A stretch of 12,492 bases of DNA. Source: Microcaldota archaeon. GTDB taxonomy: Archaea; Micrarchaeota; Micrarchaeia; Micrarchaeales; CABMGC01. The DNA lies in contig JAKBQS010000022.1 in the NCBI GenBank assembly GCA_021835105.1, positions 1-12,492 of the forward strand, written 5' to 3'. Below, piece by piece: positions 5,969 to 12,089 of the stretch. The translations under genes and the position numbers were made by a program. Below the pieces are notes generated by a model. That model worked only from the letters and a program-made list of their open reading frames with translations, was not told the DNA's origin and searched no databases. The number at the start of each line of letters is the position of its first letter. Positions within the stretch are counted from its first letter, which is position 1.

Positions 5969-7735
5969 CTATTTCTTCCCAAGAATCTTATATATGGCAA
6001 AAGTAGTGTTCCAGCCGAAGTTGTTATAAGCCTCACTGGCGACTTCGGAGACGCTGAAATTGCTGAATATCGCGCTGCACTCCGCTTCAGTATTGCCATA
6101 TACGCCATTCGTTCCGCCTATGTAGCAGCTTGTGCTATAATCAAAATAAAGGCACCCTCCTGAGAGGTTCATGAGCCTTGAGTAATATTGTGGGTAATTC
6201 ACCCATGTCGTATAAATATTGCCGTATCCCAGCGTGTACCAGAATGGGGGTTTAAATGTAATTACATAGCATCCATCAGGAATCTTCATATAGTTGGATT
6301 CGAGGAATGCCTGGTCGGCCCTCTCTGCCGCAAAAGGCGCTATCTGTGCTGGAGATCCGATAACGGATCCCTCTATCAGCACCGCATAATTAGATATCAG
6401 CAGCAAAGCAACGAGCAATCCTAATGCCATCCGTTTTCTCCTATCCTTACCCCTTCTCAATCCTGCAAGGTTCGGAATATACTTGTTGGTAAAGGAGAAG
6501 CCCAGCCCAGCAAGAATCGCGAGCGCAGCAAACGCGCTGAAAAAATAGCGTGCATCGTCTCCAAGCCCATATGTAAATGCTCCTGCGTAATAAAAAGTAT
6601 AGAAGATGAATATTGCAAAGAACCATGCAAGAAGGAACGCAAGATTGCCATACTGCCTCTTCCTTGCAAGCCATAGAGCACCTAATATTGCAAATACCGT
6701 TGCGAATACAGGGAAAGGCACATGGTAAAAGTATCCTGTAGAATAAGCCACATTCGAATACCAGCCGGTCCAGAAGAGCAGATTGGTGTATATATTATTC
6801 TCGAAGTTCTGGATGCTGAATTTCTGCTGGCCGGATCCAACTGCTGCCCCAAAAGAATGCCCCAGTGCCGTATAAAGGAACATAAACTGAGGTATTGCGA
6901 TAATGGCAAGAAGTATAATGGCTGCAACTTCAGTCTTCCTTCTGGGAACCGGGTGCCTCTTCCCAATTGAAAAATGCGCTTCAAGAAGCAGCATCGCAAG
7001 AACTATAGGCACTATCACTGCACCGTCAACTTTGGTGCACATCGTAAACGCTACGGAGAAAACCGCAGAGACTGCAATGCGCCTGCTTTTGGTTTTCATA
7101 TATGCAATAACCAAGAATACCGAGAGTAGCTCAAGAGCGAGCATTGATATATCCGATATGCCTGACCTTGAGTAAGTCATAACCAAAGGCATAAAGCCGA
7201 ATATTGCAGCTGCAGACGCAGCAGCAAGCCTATCCCTGAATAGACTGTAAGATATGGCAAACACAAGCACAACCGAGAAAGAATAAAGGAGCAGGTTAAT
7301 GTCGTATGCTATATACGAATGAATTCCAAATGCGTAAAACCCGATCGCTTCGAGAAGAGGCCAGCCTCCTGGCTGATGGAAGAATCCTATTGTGCCGTTT
7401 ATGCAATGGTAAGGTGTGGAGAAGCTGCATATACCAAAGATATGATCGAATATCATAGTCTTTGCAATGCTCTCGTAAATATACTCGTCATTATAAAGCA
7501 TGTGCGTAGGCCGGACAAGAACAGCTTCTGCAGCCATGAATAAAAAAAACAGAGCCGCAAGTACCTTCCATTCCTTTGAGAATCCCGCAGATTTAAGGTA
7601 ACTCTTTATATCCCTGCGTGAGATTACTACGGCTCCGATGAGCCCCAGCAGTATCAGGATATAATAATAAAAAAACATGCCTGTGAAATTTGCATCGACA
7701 AAATTTATTATGGAATAACCTAAGCCAAGGGACAA
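5969..7735 (-). CDS. Polytopic ArnT/PMT-like GT-C glycosyltransferase
   Basis: From the TTG at 7735 the protein has 588 residues; a longer reading from ATG 7792 would give 607. I prefer the TTG because a perfect AGGAGGT (7748-7742) ends six bases before it, whereas the ATG has no such site and its extra residues are only the shifted reading of the upstream gene's Arg tail. The protein has about 11-13 membrane helices. The first outside loop carries YNDEYIYESIAK with the D-E pair (D83, E84 in the short form), followed by FFHQPGGWPLLEAIG, both typical of GT39/PMT_2 enzymes that use polyprenyl-phosphate sugars. A soluble C-terminal domain of about 110 residues has five cysteines. It lies directly downstream of the beta-helix surface gene and is probably co-translated with it. 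The sugar and acceptor cannot be told from sequence. Confidence 0.78.
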   Translation of the reverse strand: MSLGLGYSIINFVDANFTGMFFYYYILILLGLIGAVVISRRDIKSYLKSAGFSKEWKVLAALFFLFMAAEAVLVRPTHMLYNDEYIYESIAKTMIFDHIFGICSFSTPYHCINGTIGFFHQPGGWPLLEAIGFYAFGIHSYIAYDINLLLYSFSVVLVFAISYSLFRDRLAAASAAAIFGFMPLVMTYSRSGISDISMLALELLSVFLVIAYMKTKSRRIAVSAVFSVAFTMCTKVDGAVIVPIVLAMLLLEAHFSIGKRHPVPRRKTEVAAIILLAIIAIPQFMFLYTALGHSFGAAVGSGQQKFSIQNFENNIYTNLLFWTGWYSNVAYSTGYFYHVPFPVFATVFAILGALWLARKRQYGNLAFLLAWFFAIFIFYTFYYAGAFTYGLGDDARYFFSAFAALAILAGLGFSFTNKYIPNLAGLRRGKDRRKRMALGLLVALLLISNYAVLIEGSVIGSPAQIAPFAAERADQAFLESNYMKIPDGCYVITFKPPFWYTLGYGNIYTTWVNYPQYYSRLMNLSGGCLYFDYSTSCYIGGTNGVYGNTEAECSAIFSNFSVSEVASEAYNNFGWNTTFAIYKILGKK

Positions 7736-7739
7736 GTCC

Positions 7740-9602
7740 TTACCTCCTACGCCTTCCAGTATACCTTCTTCTCTTCTGCCTCCTGCCCTCATCTTTTATC
7801 TTTGCAAATAGATAGCCTCCAGCGCAGATTATAACAATAGTTGACAAGATAAGCACTGCATCCTGGTCCTCTTTGGAGATGGGCACAATAGTCCCATTTC
7901 CAAGCCCTGTTATCGTGCTATTAGTTGAGTTGAAATTGTCTCCTGCAAGGTGCGTGCTGCTGTTTTCTACTGCATATGGGTGGAAGTATCCGCTGCCAAT
8001 ATGCGAGTCAAATACGCTTACATCAGAGGAATTTGTGATTTCCAATCCGAACGTGTCGTTGTAGGCGTTTGCGTCGGAAGAGATATTGTATATGCGTATG
8101 CTCCTCGAATTGCTTATGCGCAGGCCATTCCCGTAAAATCTGCATCCGCTTACAGAGACGTTGTAAGAGTCATTTATGATGCCCCCTTCCATCGTGTCAT
8201 TTATCGTTGAATTCCTGCATATTATGGATATGTTGCTGCCTTTCACGTAGAATCCAGTTGAGCATGGAAAATCCGCAAGTAGAGGAGTTGCAGAGCCTAC
8301 GAGTGGGCGCAATTCTCCTGAAGCATAGTAAGTGCCGGAAGTGTTTACAACAAAGAAAGGAGAGGTCTGGTTTATTATGGTGCTGCAGTATCCAACGCCG
8401 AAACTGAAAGAGGGCGTAGTGGAATCCTGTATGTAGCTTGAATTTGCGCCAGAGTTGCCCATCTCTGTAACTATCGACGAGTTGATTCCTGGAGCTAGGG
8501 CAGAGGTGTAGTTAATCAAATAATAGCGAGCGCCTTTGGAATAGGTAACATTATAACTTGCGTTGTTATCCTGAAACACTTTTGCGAAACTGTCTTCAGC
8601 CCCAACCGTATTGTTGTAAGGATTCTCTATAAATCCCCCATTTGGCTGGTCTGCATCGTACCTGTATATATAAGTGCTGAAATTCCATCCGAAATCCTGC
8701 GGAGGTATCGCCAAGATGTACCTTATTGACAGCTTTCCAGAGGGGGTATTCGGTATAAAGTAGAAGTTGAATCTAGGATAAACCGGGGCTATGTAAACCG
8801 GTGTTATGTTCATGTCTCTTGTCACATTTACATTGAACATTATCAATTGGTCATATGCAAAGAACGAGTAATACATTGCGTATGGGTTGAAATCAACAGT
8901 TCCGTTCTTCGTTATCATGTAAGCAGTAACCTGAAAGTTCCTGCTCCCTAGTATCTTTCCATAGCTAGTATTGTACCTATTGAGGAATATCTGCGTCTGC
9001 GTCTCATTATATACATTGATTCCGAATCTTCTGCTCAGGTTTGCCATCAGGGATAATATGTAACTGCTGTTTGATGACGCCATCTGCATCTGTGTGGCCT
9101 CTATATTTACATTGCCGTGCATAAGGGGCACAAGATAGCCATAGGCTGCTACTCTGTCTCCAAAGACCCCTATGGAATTGCTGCCGAACGGTTCAAAGAC
9201 ATTTATCCTAAGCGCATAATCCACATATATTCTGCTTCCGTTGCCAAGGCTGCTTGAGAAGTCTGTCTTGACCGGGCTCAAGAGCGATAAAGAAGAGTTG
9301 CTGCCTAGGTTAATATCGGATCCGTTGAATGTGCAATGCGCAAGCGAGTCATTCAGGTTGTTTCCCGCAAGGTGAACCGAAGACAAGTTTCCCATAGTTG
9401 CATTATCGCAGTTTACCGTTGAGCCAGAGACGCCTCTATCAAAGCTTATATTATAGGCATTGCACTGCGGCAGAGTACTTGCAGTTCCTGAGGAAGTTAT
9501 TGTTATCCGGCCGCAAGAGCCATGGCTTATTCCCTGGGTTCCTGTGGCATAGCCTAAAGCTACAGGCAGCAAAATTAGCAGGGCAAAGAGCCTAATGTTC
9601 AT
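7740..9602 (-). CDS. Large beta-helix (NosD/pectin-lyase-like) surface glycoprotein with C-terminal anchor
   Basis: This 620-residue protein has a signal peptide (residues 1 to about 21, hydrophobic core LFALLILLPVALG), a long outside region, a C-terminal membrane helix at about 581-601, and an inside tail ending RRQKRRRYTGRRRR. Residues about 30-110 and 450-570 show short repeated strands such as SNISIICRNSTI, YNVSVSGCRFYG and SRSIRIYNISS, the pattern of right-handed parallel beta-helices in NosD/periplasmic copper-binding-type proteins. I count about 35 N-X-S/T sequons, so heavy N-glycosylation is likely. The middle part (about 120-440) is rich in Tyr/Phe/Asn and I do not recognise it. The ATG at 9602 lies 28 bases after a TATA-like box, so the message looks leaderless. 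Its last codons carry the ribosome site for the downstream transferase. Role unknown; a surface-layer or binding protein is inferred. Confidence 0.72.
   Translation of the reverse strand: MNIRLFALLILLPVALGYATGTQGISHGSCGRITITSSGTASTLPQCNAYNISFDRGVSGSTVNCDNATMGNLSSVHLAGNNLNDSLAHCTFNGSDINLGSNSSLSLLSPVKTDFSSSLGNGSRIYVDYALRINVFEPFGSNSIGVFGDRVAAYGYLVPLMHGNVNIEATQMQMASSNSSYILSLMANLSRRFGINVYNETQTQIFLNRYNTSYGKILGSRNFQVTAYMITKNGTVDFNPYAMYYSFFAYDQLIMFNVNVTRDMNITPVYIAPVYPRFNFYFIPNTPSGKLSIRYILAIPPQDFGWNFSTYIYRYDADQPNGGFIENPYNNTVGAEDSFAKVFQDNNASYNVTYSKGARYYLINYTSALAPGINSSIVTEMGNSGANSSYIQDSTTPSFSFGVGYCSTIINQTSPFFVVNTSGTYYASGELRPLVGSATPLLADFPCSTGFYVKGSNISIICRNSTINDTMEGGIINDSYNVSVSGCRFYGNGLRISNSRSIRIYNISSDANAYNDTFGLEITNSSDVSVFDSHIGSGYFHPYAVENSSTHLAGDNFNSTNSTITGLGNGTIVPISKEDQDAVLILSTIVIICAGGYLFAKIKDEGRRQKRRRYTGRRRR
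7742..7748 (-). promoter_or_regulatory. Perfect Shine-Dalgarno that sets the TTG start of the transferase
   Basis: AGGAGGT lies inside the last two Arg codons and the stop codon (AGG AGG TAA) of the beta-helix gene. Six bases separate it from TTG at 7735. This is the strongest ribosome-binding site in the window and argues against the upstream ATG at 7792. Confidence 0.75.
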
Positions 9603-9625
9603 AAGGAAGTTAGACTAAGTAAAAA

Positions 9626-9634
9626 GTATTAAAA
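9626..9634 (-). promoter_or_regulatory. TATA-like box for the beta-helix surface gene
   Basis: The minus strand reads TTTTAATAC, centred 28 bases before the ATG at 9602. That places the transcript start at or next to the start codon, the usual geometry of a leaderless archaeal message. Confidence 0.45.
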
Positions 9635-9693
9635 CGTATAGATAAGTTCAGAAGTCTGCAAGATGTGCGCGATAAATCAACAGAAGCAAGTCT

Positions 9694-9960
9694 CTACTTC
9701 TTAGGTATCTGCCCTTCAAGTTCCTTCAAATCCTGCTGCAGTTCATCTAGTGCCTTAAGCAGCTCCTGCTTCTGCCCCTTTCCGCCCTTAATTATAAGCT
9801 TGGTCTCGTCTATCTCAGGATGCTCCCTCACAACTCCTGCGAATTCCACTCCTTTCCTGGCGGCTATCTTATCCTTTATAAGTTCCGCTATTGCCCTGTC
9901 GCTTTCGCTAAACTTGAGTATAAGGCTTCCAGAATCATCTTCCTCTACTGTCATTTTCAC
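9694..9960 (-). CDS. rpoL: DNA-directed RNA polymerase subunit L (Rpb11 family)
   Basis: From GTG 9960 this gives 88 residues, the usual size of archaeal RpoL, which pairs with subunit D to form the platform that starts polymerase assembly. The family pattern is visible: an early beta strand (SLILKF), a helix (DRAIAELIKDKI), then GVEFAGVVREHPEIDETKL, the equivalent of the family's V.FA.Y...HPL segment, and a final helix (LLKALDELQQDLKEL). An ATG at 9999 is open in the same frame, but it is only about 11 bases from the centre of the TATA box at 10006-10015 and so would lie upstream of the transcript start. GTG 9960 follows AAGGAG (9976-9971) by ten bases; ATG 9954 is the other choice. It is divergent from rps19e. 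Pcc1 of KEOPS was considered; the A..HP core fits RpoL better. Confidence 0.83.
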   Translation of the reverse strand: MKMTVEEDDSGSLILKFSESDRAIAELIKDKIAARKGVEFAGVVREHPEIDETKLIIKGGKGQKQELLKALDELQQDLKELEGQIPKK

Positions 9961-10005
9961 ATAACCACTACTCCTTAAGATTATCGTGAATAATATCATA
10001 GCAAT

Positions 10006-10015
10006 AAATATATAT
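10006..10015. promoter_or_regulatory. Shared TATA box between rpoL and rps19e
   Basis: AAATATATAT is TATA-like on both strands. On the plus side a start near 10037 leaves about 20 bases before the ATG of rps19e. On the minus side a start near 9983 lies just before the AAGGAG site of rpoL. One TBP site or two overlapping ones could drive both genes. Confidence 0.5.
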
Positions 10016-10057
10016 CCATATGCAGATATGATAAGTGCTTTTTAGTACGGTGCTTCA

Positions 10058-10474
10058 ATGGCAAACATATATGAAGTCGATAGTGAGAGGCTTATCAATC
10101 TTGCTGCGAAGAAACTCGAGGATTCAGGGATAAAGAAGCCCGAGTACGTAAAATACGTGAAGAGCGGCTATGGAAGGGAAAGGATTCCGTCGCAGAAGAA
10201 TTTCTGGTACATACGCTGCGCATCAATACTGCGACAGATATACATGAACGGTCCTCTGGGAGTCTCCAAATTGCGGTCAAAATACAGCAACAAGCGCAAC
10301 CATCTGGTAAGGAGGCATCATACTGCGCGTGCAGGAGGGAGCATAATAAAGGACGCATTCGATACACTTGAGAAGCAGGGCTATCTAAAAAAGACCAGAA
10401 AGGGAAGAGAGATAACGCCAAAAGGAAGGTCGTTCCTTGACAGTACCGCAAATGAGATAATGAAAGGTGGCTAA
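10058..10474 (+). CDS. rps19e: 30S ribosomal protein S19e
   Basis: This 138-residue protein is full length for archaeal S19e, a winged-helix protein of the small-subunit head that is needed for 18S/16S rRNA maturation in eukaryotes and is found only in archaea and eukaryotes. Visible family marks are the early basic segment, FWYIRCASILRQIY, the GPLGVSKLRSKY segment, the HHTARAGGSIIKDAF turn, LEKQGYL, and the final GREITPKGRSFLD. ATG 10058 is the first start after the TATA box and keeps the conserved N-terminal helix; no clear ribosome site precedes it. It opens the operon of rps19e, the PDCD5 homologue, rpl39e, rpl31e, aIF6 and pfdA, an order well known in archaea. Its last codons overlap the next gene's ribosome site. 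Confidence 0.95.
   Translation: MANIYEVDSERLINLAAKKLEDSGIKKPEYVKYVKSGYGRERIPSQKNFWYIRCASILRQIYMNGPLGVSKLRSKYSNKRNHLVRRHHTARAGGSIIKDAFDTLEKQGYLKKTRKGREITPKGRSFLDSTANEIMKGG
10465..10469 (+). promoter_or_regulatory. Shine-Dalgarno for the PDCD5-family gene
   Basis: AGGTG lies in the last codons of rps19e, six bases before GTG 10476. The same six-base spacing is seen before the transferase TTG at 7735 and the second ATG of aIF6 at 11401, which supports GTG 10476 over GTG 10467. Confidence 0.5.
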
Positions 10475-10475
10475 A

Positions 10476-10784
10476 GTGCCAGAAGCTCAGAGCGAACCGG
10501 AGGATGCAAAGCTGAAGAAGGCATGGGCAAAGCGCCTCAAGGAACTTCAGGTGGAAAAGGAGAAGAGGGAGACCGCCCGCAGATTCATGGATATACCTGC
10601 ATATGAGAGGCTTATGAACGTTCGCATGTCAAATTACACACTTTACATGCAGATGCTCGACCTCATAATAGCAACGGCCCAGTCAAAGAGGATGGCGGGG
10701 AAGATAACCGAGGAACAGCTCAAGGATGTTTTATATAAGTTAACCTCCAAACCAGATACTAAGATTGAATTCAGGCACAAATGA
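10476..10784 (+). CDS. PDCD5 (TFAR19)-family DNA-binding protein
   Basis: The protein has 102 residues from GTG 10476, or 105 from GTG 10467. It is an all-helical, basic protein of the PDCD5/TFAR19 family, whose archaeal members bind DNA in vitro; their true role is not settled. The core is recognisable: a charged coiled N-terminal helix (KRLKELQVEKEKRETARRF), the PAYERLMNVRM segment in place of the usual PEARERL..I, and ITEEQLKDVLYKLTSK, the family's I.DEQLK.IL.KL signature, with a basic end. The middle is more diverged than in most archaea, including MSNYTLYMQM where RPE(F/L)A is common. It overlaps the end of rps19e or starts one base after its stop, depending on the start, and leads straight into rpl39e, so it is part of the ribosomal operon. 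Family identity is supported by both sequence and gene order. Confidence 0.88.
   Translation: MPEAQSEPEDAKLKKAWAKRLKELQVEKEKRETARRFMDIPAYERLMNVRMSNYTLYMQMLDLIIATAQSKRMAGKITEEQLKDVLYKLTSKPDTKIEFRHK
10729..10739 (+). promoter_or_regulatory. Possible operon-internal TATA box before rpl39e
   Basis: TTTTATATAAG inside the PDCD5 gene is a good TATA match. A start near 10760 would give rpl39e a leader of about 35 bases. The same bases encode conserved VLYKL residues, so the match may be a coding accident. Confidence 0.25.
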
Positions 10785-10794
10785 GATGAAACAA

Positions 10795-10953
10795 ATGGGA
10801 AAGAAATCACAGTTAAAGAAGAGCATGCTTGGCAAGAAGCTAAAGGAGAATGGCCGGATACCGGTACTTGCCATACTAAAGACCCACAGGCGAATCCAGT
10901 ACAACAAGAACCAGCGCGATTGGCGCAGGCGGAAACTCAGGATAAAGGCATGA
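10795..10953 (+). CDS. rpl39e: 50S ribosomal protein L39e
   Basis: The protein has 52 residues, matching the usual length of about 51. It is a tiny, very basic protein that lines the nascent-peptide exit tunnel near the tunnel constriction in archaea and eukaryotes. The full family pattern is visible: MGKKS at the start, a basic helix, GRIPVLAILKTHRRIQYN, and the closing RDWRRRKLRI with the conserved W-R-R. I start at ATG 10795 because family members begin MGKKS; ATG 10786 would add MKQ and sits one base after the PDCD5 stop, so translational coupling could favour it. It is followed nine bases later by rpl31e. Confidence 0.95.
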   Translation: MGKKSQLKKSMLGKKLKENGRIPVLAILKTHRRIQYNKNQRDWRRRKLRIKA

Positions 10954-10954
10954 A

Positions 10955-10960
10955 GTGATC
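10955..10960 (+). promoter_or_regulatory. Downstream-type Shine-Dalgarno before rpl31e
   Basis: GTGATC, two bases before ATG 10963, matches the 3' half of the full consensus AGGAGGTGATC rather than its usual GGAGG core. Aligned to the 16S tail it keeps the normal distance to the start codon. Confidence 0.4.
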
Positions 10961-10962
10961 AA

Positions 10963-11397
10963 ATGGCAACTACACAGATGAAGATAAACCTAAGGAGAAG
11001 GCTGCTGAAGGTGCATACCACAAGGCGAAGGCGCATAGCTGCTGACCACATAAGAAAGATGGTAGCCAGGAGCATGAAGATAAATCCTGATGATGTCACG
11101 ATAAATCCTAATCTTAGCAATAAGCTCAATTCTCTGATAAACGGCCACATGCCCAAGCTGGCGGTAGTCGTCGAGAAGAAAGGGGACAAAACTGACGTTA
11201 CGATACCAAATGCTCCAAAACCCCAGCAGGAAGCCCCGCAGCAGAAACCGGCAAAGAAAGATTCTGCAGCAAAGTCAGCATCTGTCGCTGAAAAGAGTGC
11301 CAAGGTTCCGGAACCCAAAAAGAATGATTCTGCGAAGCCAAAGCAGCAACAGCCAAAGCAGCAGAAAAGCGATACTGTTCCTGCACAGAAAGGTTGA
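10963..11397 (+). CDS. rpl31e: 50S ribosomal protein L31e with a low-complexity C-terminal extension
   Basis: This 144-residue protein has the L31e core in its first 83 or so residues: MKINLRRRLLKVHTTRRRRIAADHIRKMVAR, then INPDDVTINPNLSNKLN.LINGHMPKLAVVVEKK. L31e sits beside the tunnel exit on the large subunit, where secretion and chaperone factors dock. Family members usually stop at about 85-95 residues; here a further 60 residues follow that are rich in Lys, Pro, Gln, Ala and Ser (PKPQQEAPQQKP, KPKQQQPKQQK), probably unstructured. The ATG at 10963 fits the family start and a GTGATC site. The stop at 11395-11397 directly abuts the aIF6 start codon. The tail is in frame and its reading is uninterrupted, so it looks real rather than a frameshift product. 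Its purpose is unknown. Confidence 0.93.
   Translation: MATTQMKINLRRRLLKVHTTRRRRIAADHIRKMVARSMKINPDDVTINPNLSNKLNSLINGHMPKLAVVVEKKGDKTDVTIPNAPKPQQEAPQQKPAKKDSAAKSASVAEKSAKVPEPKKNDSAKPKQQQPKQQKSDTVPAQKG
11389..11394 (+). promoter_or_regulatory. Shine-Dalgarno for aIF6
   Basis: AAAGGT inside the last codons of rpl31e lies three bases from ATG 11398 and six from ATG 11401. The six-base spacing matches two other sites in the window and favours the second ATG. Confidence 0.4.
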
Positions 11398-12060
11398 ATG
11401 ATGGGTATAGTCAAAAACAACATAATCGGCAGCGAATATGTAGGAGCTTTTGCAAGGTCCACTGAGGATATAGTAATCGCAGGCACACGCCTGAGCGAAT
11501 CAGGCGAGAGATCAATAAAGGAAGCATTGGGTGCAGACGTAGCAAGGGCAAGCATAGACGGATCAGATCTAATCGGCCTTTACTCTGTTGCAAATTCAAA
11601 CTGCATACTACTTCCAGAGTTCATATCAAGGATGGAGCTTGAGAGATTCAGTAAGATAAGCATAAACGTAAGGGTGCTGGAGACACCGCTCAACGCGCTG
11701 GGCAATAACATACTTGCAAACGACAAAGTCGCAATAATCAATCCCGAATTCACAGACAGGGAGGAGGCTGAAATAGGCAAGGCGCTTGATGTGGAGACGG
11801 TGCGGATGTCAATCGGCGGATTCAGGACAGTAGGGGCAAACAACATACTCACCAACAAGGGGCTTGTGGCCAACAACATGGCCGCCGAAGAGGAGCTCGC
11901 GAAGCTCCGCGGCATCTTCAAGTACGTATCCCAGTCTACCGCGAATACAGGATCATTAAGCATAGGGCTCTGTGCAATATCAAACAGCAAGGGCCTTCTT
12001 GTCGGAGAAAAGACTACTGGATTTGAGATGGCAAGGATATCAGAAGGATTAGATTTATAA
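11398..12060 (+). CDS. Translation initiation factor aIF6
   Basis: The protein has 220 residues from ATG 11398, or 219 from ATG 11401, full length for archaeal IF6. It binds the large ribosomal subunit near L14 and the sarcin-ricin loop and keeps it from joining the small subunit before release. The five-fold internal repeat of the pentein fold is visible in recurring stretches such as GAFARSTEDIVIAG, IGLYSVANSNCILLP, LGNNILANDKVAIINPEF, VGANNILTNKGLVANN and IGLCAISNSKGLLVG. The gene abuts rpl31e with no spacer, so translation is probably coupled. The prefoldin alpha gene starts 29 bases after the stop, and no L18a/LX gene intervenes as it does in many euryarchaea. A TATA-like TTTATAA overlaps its stop codon. 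Confidence 0.96.
   Translation: MMGIVKNNIIGSEYVGAFARSTEDIVIAGTRLSESGERSIKEALGADVARASIDGSDLIGLYSVANSNCILLPEFISRMELERFSKISINVRVLETPLNALGNNILANDKVAIINPEFTDREEAEIGKALDVETVRMSIGGFRTVGANNILTNKGLVANNMAAEEELAKLRGIFKYVSQSTANTGSLSIGLCAISNSKGLLVGEKTTGFEMARISEGLDL
12054..12060 (+). promoter_or_regulatory. TATA-like box before prefoldin alpha
   Basis: TTTATAA overlaps the aIF6 stop codon. A start about 27 bases on falls near 12084, six bases before ATG 12090. With no ribosome site in the gap, a separate near-leaderless message for prefoldin is plausible. Confidence 0.35.
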
Positions 12061-12089
12061 GCTAAGAAGCGGATTAGCTATTGATACTT

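Noticed and set aside
5985..5998. A TATA-like TTATATAT near the convergent transferase ends
   Set aside because: No gene starts downstream on the plus strand, and on the minus strand it encodes the last residues of the transferase.
9694..9960. Possible Pcc1 subunit of the KEOPS complex
   Set aside because: The V.FAG....HP...ETKL core and the long final helix follow the RpoL/Rpb11 pattern more closely.
9665..9964. A Ser-rich open frame on the plus strand opposite rpoL
   Set aside because: It is the antisense shadow of rpoL, with low-complexity Ser/Phe content and no promoter or ribosome site.
10959..11555. A 198-codon minus-strand frame across rpl31e and aIF6
   Set aside because: It runs opposite two certain genes and its Phe/Ser/Cys-rich sequence reflects the reverse reading of the Lys/Ala-rich tail.
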